A stretch of DNA of 64,000 nt from assembly GCA_019232795.1 (NCBI GenBank), contig JAFANH010000006.1, forward strand, positions 62,001 to 126,000. The letters are read 5' to 3'. Source of the DNA: Burkholderiaceae bacterium. Its GTDB lineage: Bacteria > Pseudomonadota > Gammaproteobacteria > Burkholderiales > Burkholderiaceae_D. This document shows positions 35,334-45,079 of this stretch, one piece after another (the stretch's first letter is position 1; each line of letters begins with the position of its first letter). A program made the translations under genes and the position numbers. The notes below the pieces were generated by a model. That model did no database searches. It was not told the origin of the DNA and was given only the letters and a program-made list of their open reading frames with translations.

Positions 35334-38300
35334 TTACGATTGCGGCGCCGTCGCGGAATTCGGTGCAGCGGTGGATCCAGGCGCCGGCGCAGCCTGAGGA
35401 CTATTATCCTCCTTGTGTCCAAGCTTGGTGACTTTCGGATTGCTCCAGGAGCCGGTTACCTGCAGTTCCTGGGTCAGCGCCTTGTTCAAGGGGTTGCGCA
35501 GCAACAGCTGCGCCAGGAAGGAACCGAGGCCGATTACGGGATTCACCGCCAACCCATACACGACGGTAGCGGCACCCGCATCGAGCTTGGGGACGACCAC
35601 CACATGCAGGTCTTGCGTCTCCTTGTCGATGTCGGCGCTTCCTCTCATCAGCACAGCGGCGTCGACGCCCTGCATTTTCAAATTGTCGGTCGTGATGACG
35701 CCCTTGGCAATATTGGCGTTCATCGTGACGGTATCGAAGGCGAAGCCTTCCGAGAAAACGTCGCGGAAGTCCAAGGTCAAACGACGCGGCAACGACTGCA
35801 GGCTCAACACGCCGAGCAACTTCATCACCCCGGGGTCGCGCTGCAGAAATTGTCCGGACGCCATGTCCAGGTGCATCTGGCCCGACAGGCTCGGCGAATC
35901 GATGGCGTAGGGTGCGCCCTTCCATTTGACGTCGCCATCCATTTTTCCCTTGCCGCCACGCAGGATGTCGGCAAAGCCCAGACGGCCGAGCAAGCGGCCG
36001 GCATCGGCGACGTCCAAGGTATAAGTCAGGCTAGTCTGGCTGTCGCCCTCCTTGGTCACCCATTTCCCGCTCGCCTTCAACTCGGCGTCGGGATTGCTCA
36101 CCAGGAGTTTGTTGATGCGCCATTCGTTGCTGCCGGCCGCATGCACATTGTTGGCAACCAGTTCCAGATGTCCAAGGCGCTTGCCCAGCAATTCGAAATT
36201 GTCAGCCACGATGTCAAGCGCAGGGATATCGCTCGACGTGCTCTTTCCTTGCAACAGCTCGGTCACTTCCGTTGCCGCGGCTTGCGGAACGACCAGCGAA
36301 GACAGACGCGCCGTCGCCTTGGCCTTGCCTTGGCCGGCATTGGCGCTATAGGTGATGTAGCCCGAGGTCTGCGCCGAATCGACGTTGGCCTGCCATACAT
36401 CTTTTTGCAAGGTCGCACCGAGCACCACGTTGTCGAGCTTGCGCCCGAACACATACAGTTCGGTGGCATGCGCAGCCAGGAGATCGGGTGAAACAAAGTC
36501 GGCGACGCCCGATTCGCTTGCTCCCTCCTTCTTGTCCGCTTGCGGCAAGGAGGCGATCAGGTCGAGCCAGGCATCGACATTGAGGGACTTGAGGTTCACG
36601 TTCAGCAGCAATCCGCTGGCAGGCTGGGCGGGCGGCATATTGACGCCGATGGCGCCGCGCGCCAGGCGCCAACCGGCATTGCGCTCTGCGTTCATCTTCT
36701 CGCGCTCGTAACGCGCGGCAATGCCGGCGCCGAGGCTCAGTTTGACTTCTTCTCTCGAGATAGCCGGATCATTAGACGCCAGGCCGTTCATTTCCAGTCT
36801 GGCCGGCATGACCTCGTTGGCCTCCTTGTGCAGAGGCAGCGGCAGATCGAGCGCCAAGCCCTGCAGGTTCGACTCCACCAGCACATCCGCGTGCTTCTTC
36901 CGCAGATTGACCGCGACGCTGTAGCGGGTTGCGCCGGCTATGCGTTGCGCCAGGCGCTGGCCGGCACTCCCGGCGAATTTGCGCACGCCGTCGGCGGTCA
37001 ACATGCCGTCCGCCCTCACTGCCACCGTATTCACCGATCCGCCGCCGCCCACCGCCACCGGTCCGCCCAGGAAATTGGCGTGAATCCCGCCCAGGCTCAA
37101 GCCTCTTTCGGAAAACTCCAGATTGCCGTTCAAGGAAGACAGAGGCGGAAATCCGTTGAACAGGACGAGTTCGTCGCCGGCGAAGCTCAATTTGCCTTGC
37201 ACCTTGGTGTCGATCACATGCGACAGCGGCAATTGCAGCTTCAGCACCAGTTTGGCATTTCCGCCGGCCTTGGATTCACTGGTGAACCCGCCTATCATCT
37301 CCTCCACAGGGCTGTCCTGGGTGTAGGCGACGAACTCTTGCAAAAGCCCGTTAGCCGTGCCGTCTATATCGAGCGTACTCTTGGGCGAATTCAAATCCTC
37401 GTCGACCGCTTTGACGTTGCTCAATGCGACGCCATGGGTCTTGGCCTTGTCGGCATGGATTTCCATGCGCGTGCGGTCGAAGGCAATCGTGCCCTGAATA
37501 TCTTCCAGCAAGGGCCATAGCGGCGCCGCGCCAACCTTTACGTCCGGCACGTAATTCATGCTGCCATTGACAATCTTTCCGTTGACGGTGAATTCTCCCT
37601 TCGGTTTGCCGCCGGCGACATCGGGATTGAAAGGAAAGTCATTCAAGTCGCCCTTCAGCGTCACGGTCGCGTCCGCTATGCTGCCGCCGACCAGCGCGCC
37701 GGTCAGCCATTTGCGCAAATCCTCGGGGGTTTGCTGCGGCAGGAAGCGGCCGACCTTGGTCACATCGAGGCCGTCGACGTGTATCACGAAGTCGACCACT
37801 CCCCGAGAACTTCCGGCCGGTTGATTGAGCGGCATGACATGTGTGCCCGCCAGCGAAGCGCTCAGCCCCTCTTGCGCAAAGTGCAGGTTGTTGATGTGCA
37901 GCGCCACCTTGTCCTTGTCGGGGAAGACCCAATTGGCTTGCATGCTCAATTTATCGAAGGGCATGAGTGCGTCGGCGAAAACACCAGGCAGGGCAAGCTG
38001 CAGATTTTCCGAATCCAGATCGATGCTGCCGCCCTTGTCGCTCATCGCGACCCGCCCGCTCAGATTCTCGAAACCGGGGATGAAGGGAACTGCGGCCTGC
38101 GCCGGCAGCTTTCCGGCGCGCGGGCGCGCCGGCTGGGCCTCTTGTCCCTTCAGCGCCAGGCCGGCAAACTGCCCCTTGATATCGTAGGACGAGACAGCCG
38201 GGTAGTCACCTTGCCACTGCGACGAAAAATCCCGTAATTGCCCGCGCGGCGCCATGTCGTTCAACAATTTGCCCACGCCCGGACTCAAAGGCAGACGTTC

Positions 38301-39521
38301 GGCAAAGCTCGCCATGGTCTGCAAATCGAGCAAGGTCGCATTGATGCTGGTCTTGGCAGGCGTGCCATCTCTTGCCGGCTGGTAGCTCTCGGTAACCGTC
38401 GTCGGCGGCAACACCATGCCGTCGCGTGTGCGCATCGAGAAATTGGTCAGGCCGATGGCATGCCCCTTGCTGCCGAAGGTTGGCCCTGTCTCTTCCGCTT
38501 GGACTGCTATCTCTTCGCGCACCGAAATCCTGCCCATGGCCTGCTCCAGGTCCAGCAACGGCAAGTCCTTGCGCAAGCGGATTGCCGTGTCGGCGAGAGA
38601 AAGATCGGCCGTCAGATCGGCGGCTTTGGCATGATCGAAATCCAGCCAGGCGCGCATCGCTCCATGTCCGCGCTGCACTTCCACCGGATAATCGATATAC
38701 GCGCCCCAGGCGGCAAACTCTGCGTTGCGCAAATCGAGGTACAGGATTCCCTTCCAACGCGTGGCGTCGGCAATCTTAGGCGCAAAAGCCGGATGGTCGA
38801 ACTCGGCGCGCAAATCGATGGGGGTCGCCAGTGCGGCAGGCGGCGTTGCCTTGAAGTTAAGCAGATGATGCCGCCATTGATTGCGCAAAATCAGATTGAC
38901 ATCGTCGAGCGCCAGCTCCGGAGCACCGCGCTTGACGTCGTTCCAGCGCAGTTTGCCGGCATGGATCACGATCTCGTGCTGGGACAGCACCCAGTCGGCC
39001 ACCTTGGTGTCGCCGGTTTCCTGGGTCGGCACCGGAATGCCGGCCACGAAAAGGCTGCCGTCCGCTTCGCGCCGCACGTCCAGGTCGGGCCTGTCGATCT
39101 CGAGCTTTTGCAGACGCAAAGTGCCGTAAAACGGCGACATCCAGGAAAGCGTGGCCGACACTTGCGGCAGGATCAGTGCCTGGCGTCCCGCCTTGTCACG
39201 GATGACGAGGTCGCCCAGCGTGACGCTCGGCCGCAACCCTGCCCACGACGCATGCAAAGTACCGATCGTCACCGGTTGGCCGATCACATGCGTCACCAGG
39301 TGTTCGATATCGGTCTTGTAGTAGTAGATGTTCGGTAAGACCGCATAGCGCAGGGCCAGCAAGAGCAGGCAAGCCAGGAAATAAAGCGCCACGGCAATCC
39401 GGACCGTTGCACCCAATACGTGATGACTCACGATATTGAGGGCGGTATAGGCGTCCTGCAGCTTGTGCCAGCACAAGATCAGGCGCGTGGTCGGCGGGTC
39501 GCTGAGGTGGTCAGTGGGCAT
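35334..39521 (-). CDS. yhdP: Giant AsmA-like envelope protein YhdP
   Basis: The 1395-aa protein of the YhdP/TIGR02099 family has one N-terminal transmembrane helix (~39-62, IAVALYFLACLLLLALRYAV). A long periplasmic region follows, built from repeating beta segments of the AsmA/VPS13-like groove type. The N-terminal AsmA signature is TIGTLHASWAGLRPSVTLGD, and the C-terminal domain contains GLAVNPVIGLGSFLAQLLL, typical of the family end. In E. coli YhdP works with TamB and YdbH in phospholipid transport to the outer membrane. A Pro/Ala/Thr-rich tail closes the protein. It is divergent from glnE and heads the yhdP-nitrilase-tldD set. Confidence 0.93.
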   Translation of the reverse strand: MPTDHLSDPPTTRLILCWHKLQDAYTALNIVSHHVLGATVRIAVALYFLACLLLLALRYAVLPNIYYYKTDIEHLVTHVIGQPVTIGTLHASWAGLRPSVTLGDLVIRDKAGRQALILPQVSATLSWMSPFYGTLRLQKLEIDRPDLDVRREADGSLFVAGIPVPTQETGDTKVADWVLSQHEIVIHAGKLRWNDVKRGAPELALDDVNLILRNQWRHHLLNFKATPPAALATPIDLRAEFDHPAFAPKIADATRWKGILYLDLRNAEFAAWGAYIDYPVEVQRGHGAMRAWLDFDHAKAADLTADLSLADTAIRLRKDLPLLDLEQAMGRISVREEIAVQAEETGPTFGSKGHAIGLTNFSMRTRDGMVLPPTTVTESYQPARDGTPAKTSINATLLDLQTMASFAERLPLSPGVGKLLNDMAPRGQLRDFSSQWQGDYPAVSSYDIKGQFAGLALKGQEAQPARPRAGKLPAQAAVPFIPGFENLSGRVAMSDKGGSIDLDSENLQLALPGVFADALMPFDKLSMQANWVFPDKDKVALHINNLHFAQEGLSASLAGTHVMPLNQPAGSSRGVVDFVIHVDGLDVTKVGRFLPQQTPEDLRKWLTGALVGGSIADATVTLKGDLNDFPFNPDVAGGKPKGEFTVNGKIVNGSMNYVPDVKVGAAPLWPLLEDIQGTIAFDRTRMEIHADKAKTHGVALSNVKAVDEDLNSPKSTLDIDGTANGLLQEFVAYTQDSPVEEMIGGFTSESKAGGNAKLVLKLQLPLSHVIDTKVQGKLSFAGDELVLFNGFPPLSSLNGNLEFSERGLSLGGIHANFLGGPVAVGGGGSVNTVAVRADGMLTADGVRKFAGSAGQRLAQRIAGATRYSVAVNLRKKHADVLVESNLQGLALDLPLPLHKEANEVMPARLEMNGLASNDPAISREEVKLSLGAGIAARYEREKMNAERNAGWRLARGAIGVNMPPAQPASGLLLNVNLKSLNVDAWLDLIASLPQADKKEGASESGVADFVSPDLLAAHATELYVFGRKLDNVVLGATLQKDVWQANVDSAQTSGYITYSANAGQGKAKATARLSSLVVPQAAATEVTELLQGKSTSSDIPALDIVADNFELLGKRLGHLELVANNVHAAGSNEWRINKLLVSNPDAELKASGKWVTKEGDSQTSLTYTLDVADAGRLLGRLGFADILRGGKGKMDGDVKWKGAPYAIDSPSLSGQMHLDMASGQFLQRDPGVMKLLGVLSLQSLPRRLTLDFRDVFSEGFAFDTVTMNANIAKGVITTDNLKMQGVDAAVLMRGSADIDKETQDLHVVVVPKLDAGAATVVYGLAVNPVIGLGSFLAQLLLRNPLNKALTQELQVTGSWSNPKVTKLGHKEDNSPQAAPAPGSTAAPNSATAPQS

Positions 39522-39619
39522 CGGAAAGTGGAAGAGTCAGCGTAGAATGGCACGAACAAAACGCCACAGGCCGCCACTGGCATGCATGGCCGGTACGCCA
39601 ATAACCGAGATAAATCTTC

Positions 39620-42358
39620 GTGCCCAATTCTACCCTGTCCCCGCTGATCGCTTCGCGTTTTTTTAAACGATGGGTCGAGGCCGACCCGGTACGCGCCGGG
39701 ACGGTCGCCACCCTGTCCAAATTATCATTGAGTCCCGCGATTTTCGCTCAAATTTTACAAAAAGACACAGAAAACGCCGTCGAAAACGGGAACCAATTAG
39801 CGGCAGCCATGCGGCGCCTGCGCAACTTGGTGGTGACCACCCTGATCACCCGCGATCTGGAAGGATCCGCCGACCTGGCTGAAGTGGTGGAAACCATGAC
39901 TGCCCTGGCCGATTTCGCCATACGCACCCATCTGAACGCACTGCAGCGCGAACTGGTGACGCTATACGGAACGCCGGTCGGTGCCGAGTCGGGCGCGCCG
40001 CAGGAATTGATCGTGCTGGGCATGGGCAAGCTTGGCGGGCGCGAACTCAACGTCTCTTCCGACATAGACTTGATTTTCGTCTATGCCGAAGACGGCGAAA
40101 CCAGGGTTGACGCACCAGAGCAGCGCCAGCTGTCGAACCACGAATTTTTTACCCGCCTCGGCAAGAAATTGATTGCTGCACTGTCGGAGCTGACCGAAGA
40201 CGGCTTCACTTTCCGCGTTGACATGGCGCTGCGCCCGAACGGCGCCTCGGGGCCGCTGGTGGCCAGTTTCGGCATGCTGGAAGAATACTTTTTGGTGCAG
40301 GGACGCGAGTGGGAGCGCTATGCCTGGATCAAGGCGCGCGCCGTTACCGGGACCGCAGGCGACCTGGCCAACCTGGAAAGCCTGGTCGCTCCGTTCGTCT
40401 ATCGGCGCTATCTCGATTTCGGCGCCATCGATGCCATCCGCAACATGCATGCGCAAATCCGTGCCGAGGTCACACGGCAGGAGGCGCGCCACCCCGAGCG
40501 CAGCAACAACGTCAAGCTTGGCCGCGGCGGCATCCGCGAAATCGAATTCCTGACCCAGGTATTCCAGTTGATACGCGGCGGGCGCGACCCGAAACTGCGT
40601 GAGCGCTCTACCCGCACCACCTTGCGCATCCTGGCCGACAAGCAGTTGCTGAGCCCGAACATCGTCGGCAAGCTCTTGCAGGCCTACACCTTCCTGCGCG
40701 ACGTCGAGCACCGGCTCCAATATATCGAAGACGCGCAAACCCACGCGATTCCAGCCAATGCCGCCGACCGTCTGACGGTTGCGAAGATGATGGGATTTGC
40801 CGACGCCGAGGAACTGTTGACCGAACTCGACGTGCAGCGCCTGTTCGTCGCCGAACAATTCGACGCCATGTTCCGCGACAAGCGAAACGCTACGGCAGCG
40901 CCATCGACCGCCGCGAACGCTGCGTCCGACCATGCGCCGTTATCGGACCAGAGCAGCCGCGACGCCATCGCCGCACGGTTGAGTTCGCTGGGCTTCGATG
41001 ACGCCGAAGGATCGGCGTATCGCCTGCACAGCACGCTTCAATCGCCACGCCTGCAAGCGATGCAGGAAGCCAGCCGCAACCGCTTGCTGGCACTGCTCAA
41101 CGCCGCATTGCCCATCATCGCCGGCAAACCGGATGGCCGTTCTGCCACACTGGGTCGCCTGCTCGATTTTTTTGAAACGATTGCCCGCCGCGCCGCCTAT
41201 CTGGCGCTGTTGACCGAGTATCCGCACACGCTCGAACGCGTGATCCGCATGATGCATGCCAGCGATTGGGCTGCCAAATACCTGACGCGCCATCCCTTGC
41301 TGCTGGACGAACTGCTCGACGACGCCAACCTCAACGCCGATCCCGATTGGCAGGCGTTCGCGCAAGACTGCCAGCGTCAGCTCGACGCCGCCGCCGGCGA
41401 TACGGAAAGGCAGATGGACGTACTGCGCGAATTGCACCATGCGCAGCAATTGCGTCTCCTGGCACAGGATCTCGAAGGCAGACTCAGCGTGGAGCGCCTG
41501 GCCGACCATTTGTCGCTATTGGCTGATATTCTGGTCGACGCGACGCTGAAGGCGGTATGGAAGACCATCCCCAACCGGCATTGTGAAATACCGAAGTTTA
41601 CGGTGATCGCCTACGGCAAGCTCGGCGGCAAGGAGCTCGGTTATGCCTCGGATCTTGACGTCATCTTTTTGTATGACGACGACGAGCAGGAAGCGCCGGC
41701 CCTGTACGCGAAACTGGCGCAGCGCTTCATCACCTGGATGACCAGCCACACACCGGCCGGCATCCTGTTCGATGTCGACCTTGCGCTGCGCCCGGACGGC
41801 GCCAGCGGACTCATGGTGTCGTCGCTTGCCTCTTTCGAAAAATATGAAACCACCTCGGCCTGGCTATGGGAGCATCAAGCGCTTACGCGCGCCCGCTTCT
41901 GCGCCGGCGACGCCGCCATCGGCGCCCGCTTCGAAACTATTCGCGAGAACGTTCTGCGCCAGCGGCGCGACGGCGCAGCGCTCAAGCAGGAAGTAGTCGC
42001 CATGCGGCAAAAGATGCGAGACGCCTATCCCAGCCGTTCGCCGCTGTTCGACTTGAAGCATGACGCCGGCGGCATGATCGATATCGAATTTATCGTGCAA
42101 TACCTGATCTTGCAGCATGCGGCCGACCATCCGCAATTGACGGCCGACATCGGCAATATCGCACTATTGAAACTGTGCGGCGAGCTGGGGCTGATCGACT
42201 CCGCTCTGGCCGCTGGCGCAGCCGACGCCTACCGCAAGTTCCGCAAGCTGCAGCACGTGGCGCGGCTGCAGGGTGTGGAGCGGGCGCGGGCCGAACTCAG
42301 CGCTGTCGAGAGCGAGGCCGAAACTGTGCGACAACTATGGGCAACCGTACTCGGCTAA
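39620..42358 (+). CDS. glnE: Bifunctional glutamine synthetase adenylyltransferase/adenylyl-removing enzyme
   Basis: GlnE adenylylates and deadenylylates glutamine synthetase in response to PII and glutamine. The 912-aa protein (E. coli 946) contains both nucleotidyltransferase modules. The N-terminal adenylyl-removase site is GKLGGRELNVSSDIDLIF (~136-153). The C-terminal adenylyltransferase site is GKLGGKELGYASDLDVIF (~662-680). Each is followed by a helical GlnD-type domain. GTG at 39620 is the first usable start because a stop lies in frame 9 bp upstream. It is divergent from yhdP (98 bp). Its stop codon abuts a 159-bp palindromic element. Confidence 0.96.
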   Translation: MPNSTLSPLIASRFFKRWVEADPVRAGTVATLSKLSLSPAIFAQILQKDTENAVENGNQLAAAMRRLRNLVVTTLITRDLEGSADLAEVVETMTALADFAIRTHLNALQRELVTLYGTPVGAESGAPQELIVLGMGKLGGRELNVSSDIDLIFVYAEDGETRVDAPEQRQLSNHEFFTRLGKKLIAALSELTEDGFTFRVDMALRPNGASGPLVASFGMLEEYFLVQGREWERYAWIKARAVTGTAGDLANLESLVAPFVYRRYLDFGAIDAIRNMHAQIRAEVTRQEARHPERSNNVKLGRGGIREIEFLTQVFQLIRGGRDPKLRERSTRTTLRILADKQLLSPNIVGKLLQAYTFLRDVEHRLQYIEDAQTHAIPANAADRLTVAKMMGFADAEELLTELDVQRLFVAEQFDAMFRDKRNATAAPSTAANAASDHAPLSDQSSRDAIAARLSSLGFDDAEGSAYRLHSTLQSPRLQAMQEASRNRLLALLNAALPIIAGKPDGRSATLGRLLDFFETIARRAAYLALLTEYPHTLERVIRMMHASDWAAKYLTRHPLLLDELLDDANLNADPDWQAFAQDCQRQLDAAAGDTERQMDVLRELHHAQQLRLLAQDLEGRLSVERLADHLSLLADILVDATLKAVWKTIPNRHCEIPKFTVIAYGKLGGKELGYASDLDVIFLYDDDEQEAPALYAKLAQRFITWMTSHTPAGILFDVDLALRPDGASGLMVSSLASFEKYETTSAWLWEHQALTRARFCAGDAAIGARFETIRENVLRQRRDGAALKQEVVAMRQKMRDAYPSRSPLFDLKHDAGGMIDIEFIVQYLILQHAADHPQLTADIGNIALLKLCGELGLIDSALAAGAADAYRKFRKLQHVARLQGVERARAELSAVESEAETVRQLWATVLG

Positions 42359-42517
42359 GGTAACGCTGAATAAGTCTCGCGATGACATGCGCCTCAATTT
42401 GGGATGGGATGCAAGGCGCAAACCACAGCCATAGCACTGGCTATGGCGAGGATTTGCAACGCCGCAGACCGCCCAAATTGGGGATGCGTGGCGCGCGGGG
42501 ACTTGTTCAGCGTTGCC
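42359..42517. repeat. 159-bp palindromic element exactly filling the glnE 3' gap
   Basis: The ends are inverted repeats: GGTAACGCTGAATAAGTC on the left and GACTTGTTCAGCGTTGCC on the right (16 of 18 positions pair). A second inner pair is CAATTTGGG/CCCAAATTG. The centre is a perfect hairpin GCCATAG-CACTGG-CTATGGC (42428-42447). The element starts right after the glnE stop and ends right before the convergent stop codon. It has the size and shape of a MITE or large REP-type cassette; no target duplication is evident. Confidence 0.7.
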
Positions 42518-43909
42518 TTAACTTCCGCCGGATTCCACTAGCACTTTTGCCAAACGCTGCGCGTGCCCGCGCAGCTCCGGCACTGCAATCGCTTCCCAAT
42601 GGCGGGCCTTCAACATGGGACCGACGTAGAACAGATCAGCCGCCGCCTTGCCATCGCTATCGACGACACGGTACTCGTCGTCGATATCGATCCCGAGCCT
42701 GAGCGCATCCTGCCTGATGTAGCCCTCGTCGCGCAGTTGCGCCACCAACGGCGCATCGATGCGCGTAATGTCGTAGTTCGGTCCTGTGCAATTGACGACG
42801 CTCCCGACCTTCAGCGCGCGCACGCAGCCGCTGCCGCGTTCGCGCAGGCGTATAGTCACGTTGCCGTCGGCTTCGTCGTAGCCTTGAATATAGCCGGCCA
42901 CGGCTTCCGCTTGACCGGACTTCAACATCTGGCTCAAGCGCAGGTGCGCAACGGGCGCCAGGCGATGCCGATGGATGTCCCAGAAGGCGAGCACAGTGTT
43001 CAGGAAGCGGCGCTGCTCACGCGGTGGGAAACGGCGCCAGATTTCAGCCGTATGCGGACGCAGGCTGTTGAAGACATCGCGCCAGTCGCCGCCTTGCGCT
43101 ACGCGTTGCTGCGCGGTGCGCCGCAGCGCGCGCAAGTATTGCCGTACGGTCGGCTCAAGGTTCTGGAAAAAGACCGGGAAGCCGCCGATCGCCGGCGACT
43201 GCGGGTGCATGCGGTGTGCCTGCGGCAGCAGGCCGCGCCGTGAAATCAGATAGATCTTGCGCGCATCGCGCTGGCTGGTGAGGCGGAACAGCACGTCTAT
43301 CGCCGTATGTCCGGTGCCGATGAGGGCTACCGGTGCATCGCCTGCGATGCGGTCGAGCGCGGCGAAATTCCAGGGATTGGCGACATAGGCGCCGCTGCGG
43401 TAAAACGGCGATGGCGGAGTCGGGTCGAGCGGCGCGAAATGGCCGAAAGCGAGCACGGCGCGGTCGGCAAGCAGCGACTGTCCATCCGCAAGTTCCAGCC
43501 TGAGGGTCTGGTCCTGCTGCCGGCGCACGCTCAACACCTCACCCTGCACGCGCTCGAACTGCGCCGACTCGCCAGCGGCTTCCTCCAGCGTGTGTTCCAG
43601 GTAATCGCCGTAGATGCGGCGCGACACGAAACTGCCGGCATTGAAAGCCGGATCGATATTCTGGCAGTAGCGGACGAAGTGTCCGGCATCGTCGGCCAGC
43701 GCGCTCATATTGCCGGCCGGGACGTTGAGGACGAAATTGTCGTCCCAGGTGCGGTAGGCCAGGCCGCGGCCGTGTCGCGTATTGCGTTCGATCAGAACAA
43801 CGCGCAGGTTCGGGCCCGAAGCCGCGCGCAGGAGATTGACGGCGCATAACGTGCCGCTGAATCCCGCGCCGACGATGGCGATCGTGCAAACCTGATTAGT
43901 TTTGGTCAT
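42518..43909 (-). CDS. FAD/NAD(P)-binding flavoprotein
   Basis: The 463-aa protein has an N-terminal Rossmann FAD site (IAIVGAGFSGTLCAVNLL), the GRGLAYRTWDDNFVLNVPAG stretch typical of the FAD-NAD(P)-binding group (PF13454 type), and a second dinucleotide site ALIGTGHTAIDVLFRL near residue 195. Members are predicted oxidoreductases or hydroxylase-like proteins. Their substrate is usually unassigned and I cannot assign it here. No signal peptide is seen. It lies downstream of gap but behind a strong terminator, so it should have its own promoter. Confidence 0.8.
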   Translation of the reverse strand: MTKTNQVCTIAIVGAGFSGTLCAVNLLRAASGPNLRVVLIERNTRHGRGLAYRTWDDNFVLNVPAGNMSALADDAGHFVRYCQNIDPAFNAGSFVSRRIYGDYLEHTLEEAAGESAQFERVQGEVLSVRRQQDQTLRLELADGQSLLADRAVLAFGHFAPLDPTPPSPFYRSGAYVANPWNFAALDRIAGDAPVALIGTGHTAIDVLFRLTSQRDARKIYLISRRGLLPQAHRMHPQSPAIGGFPVFFQNLEPTVRQYLRALRRTAQQRVAQGGDWRDVFNSLRPHTAEIWRRFPPREQRRFLNTVLAFWDIHRHRLAPVAHLRLSQMLKSGQAEAVAGYIQGYDEADGNVTIRLRERGSGCVRALKVGSVVNCTGPNYDITRIDAPLVAQLRDEGYIRQDALRLGIDIDDEYRVVDSDGKAAADLFYVGPMLKARHWEAIAVPELRGHAQRLAKVLVESGGS

Positions 43910-43924
43910 CCGGGATATTGTAAG

Positions 43925-43953
43925 AAAAACGCCCCAACCAGTGGGGCGTTTTT
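43925..43953 (-). terminator. Intrinsic terminator after gap
   Basis: AAAAACGCCCC (43925-43935) pairs perfectly with GGGGCGTTTTT (43943-43953) around a 7-nt loop. In minus-strand sense the T-run follows the stem, 17 bp past the gap stop, separating gap from the flavoprotein gene. Confidence 0.9.
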
Positions 43954-43969
43954 AGTGCGGCAAGGCGAC

Positions 43970-44980
43970 TTATTTCGCTGCCATCAAGGCCATGGTGGTA
44001 TCGAGCATGCGGTTCGAGAAACCCCATTCGTTGTCGTACCACGACGAAACCTTGACCAGGCGACCGGAAACCTTGGTCAGCGTGGCGTCGAAGGTGCTGG
44101 AAGCCGGATTGTGGTTGAAGTCCACAGAAACCAGCGGATCGACGTTGTAAGCCAGGATGCCCTTCAACGAACCCTCTGCGGCTTCCTTCATGATGGCGTT
44201 GACTTCGTCGGCCGTGGTGTCGCGTGCGGCGACAAAAGACAGGTCGACGATGGACACGTTGATGGTCGGAACGCGGATGGCATAGCCGTCCAGCTTGCCG
44301 TTCAATTCCGGCAGCACCAATCCGACTGCGGCGGCGGCGCCGGTCTTGGTCGGAATCATACTCATGGTGGCCGAACGCGCGCGGCGCAGGTCTTCGTGCA
44401 TGACGTCGGTCAGCACCTGGTCGTTGGTATAGGCGTGGACAGTTGTCATCAGGCCGTTCAGTACGCCGATCTTGTCGTTGAGCGGCTTGACCAGCGGGGC
44501 CAGGCAGTTGGTGGTGCACGATGCGTTGGAGATGACGGTGTCGGTCGCCTTCAGCACGTTGTGGTTGACGCCATAGACGATAGTGGCGTCGACGTCCTTG
44601 CCGCCCGGTGCCGAGATGATGACTTTCTTGGCGCCGCCCTTGAGGTGGGCCGAAGCTTTTTCCTTGGTGGTGAAGAAGCCGGTGCATTCGAGTACGACGT
44701 CCACACCCAGCTCGCCCCACGGAATTTCAGCCGGATTGCGCTGTGCGAACACCTTGATCTTGTCGCCATTGACGATCATGTAGTCGCCGTCGACCGTCAC
44801 CGTGCCGGGGAACTTGCCATGTGCGGTATCGAAACGCGTCAGATGGGCGTTGGACTTGGCATCGCCGAGATCGTTGATTGCGACGATCTGAATATCGTTC
44901 TTCTTGCCGCTTTCATAGTGGGCACGAAGGACATTGCGGCCGATACGGCCATAGCCATTAATTGCAACGCGGACAGTCAT
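43970..44980 (-). CDS. gap: Glyceraldehyde-3-phosphate dehydrogenase
   Basis: It oxidises glyceraldehyde 3-phosphate with NAD+ and phosphate to 1,3-bisphosphoglycerate. The ATG at 44980 ([20 protein letters not shown]) has GGAG 6 bp upstream; a 4-codon upstream extension is rejected. At 336 aa it is standard. The catalytic cysteine is C155 in [11 protein letters not shown], with the partner His in VHAYTNDQ and the Rossmann start INGYGRIGR. Asp in INDLGD after the second strand suggests NAD specificity. It lies 99 bp downstream of tkt, the usual Burkholderiales order; pgk does not follow here. Confidence 0.97.
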   Translation of the reverse strand: MTVRVAINGYGRIGRNVLRAHYESGKKNDIQIVAINDLGDAKSNAHLTRFDTAHGKFPGTVTVDGDYMIVNGDKIKVFAQRNPAEIPWGELGVDVVLECTGFFTTKEKASAHLKGGAKKVIISAPGGKDVDATIVYGVNHNVLKATDTVISNASCTTNCLAPLVKPLNDKIGVLNGLMTTVHAYTNDQVLTDVMHEDLRRARSATMSMIPTKTGAAAAVGLVLPELNGKLDGYAIRVPTINVSIVDLSFVAARDTTADEVNAIMKEAAEGSLKGILAYNVDPLVSVDFNHNPASSTFDATLTKVSGRLVKVSSWYDNEWGFSNRMLDTTMALMAAK

Positions 44981-45079
44981 GGTTTTCTCCACAAAAAATA
45001 AATCTGCACATCATCCAGGAACCTTGAAACATATCACAATTTCAAGTTTTCCCGGAGGGACGACTCAACCTATTCAACC

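Noticed and set aside
45023-45050. Hairpin CTTGAAA/TTTCAAG followed by TTTT in the gap-tkt gap
   Set aside because: The T-run follows on the plus strand, where no gene ends; on the strand of tkt and gap it has no T-run, so it is not a usable terminator call.
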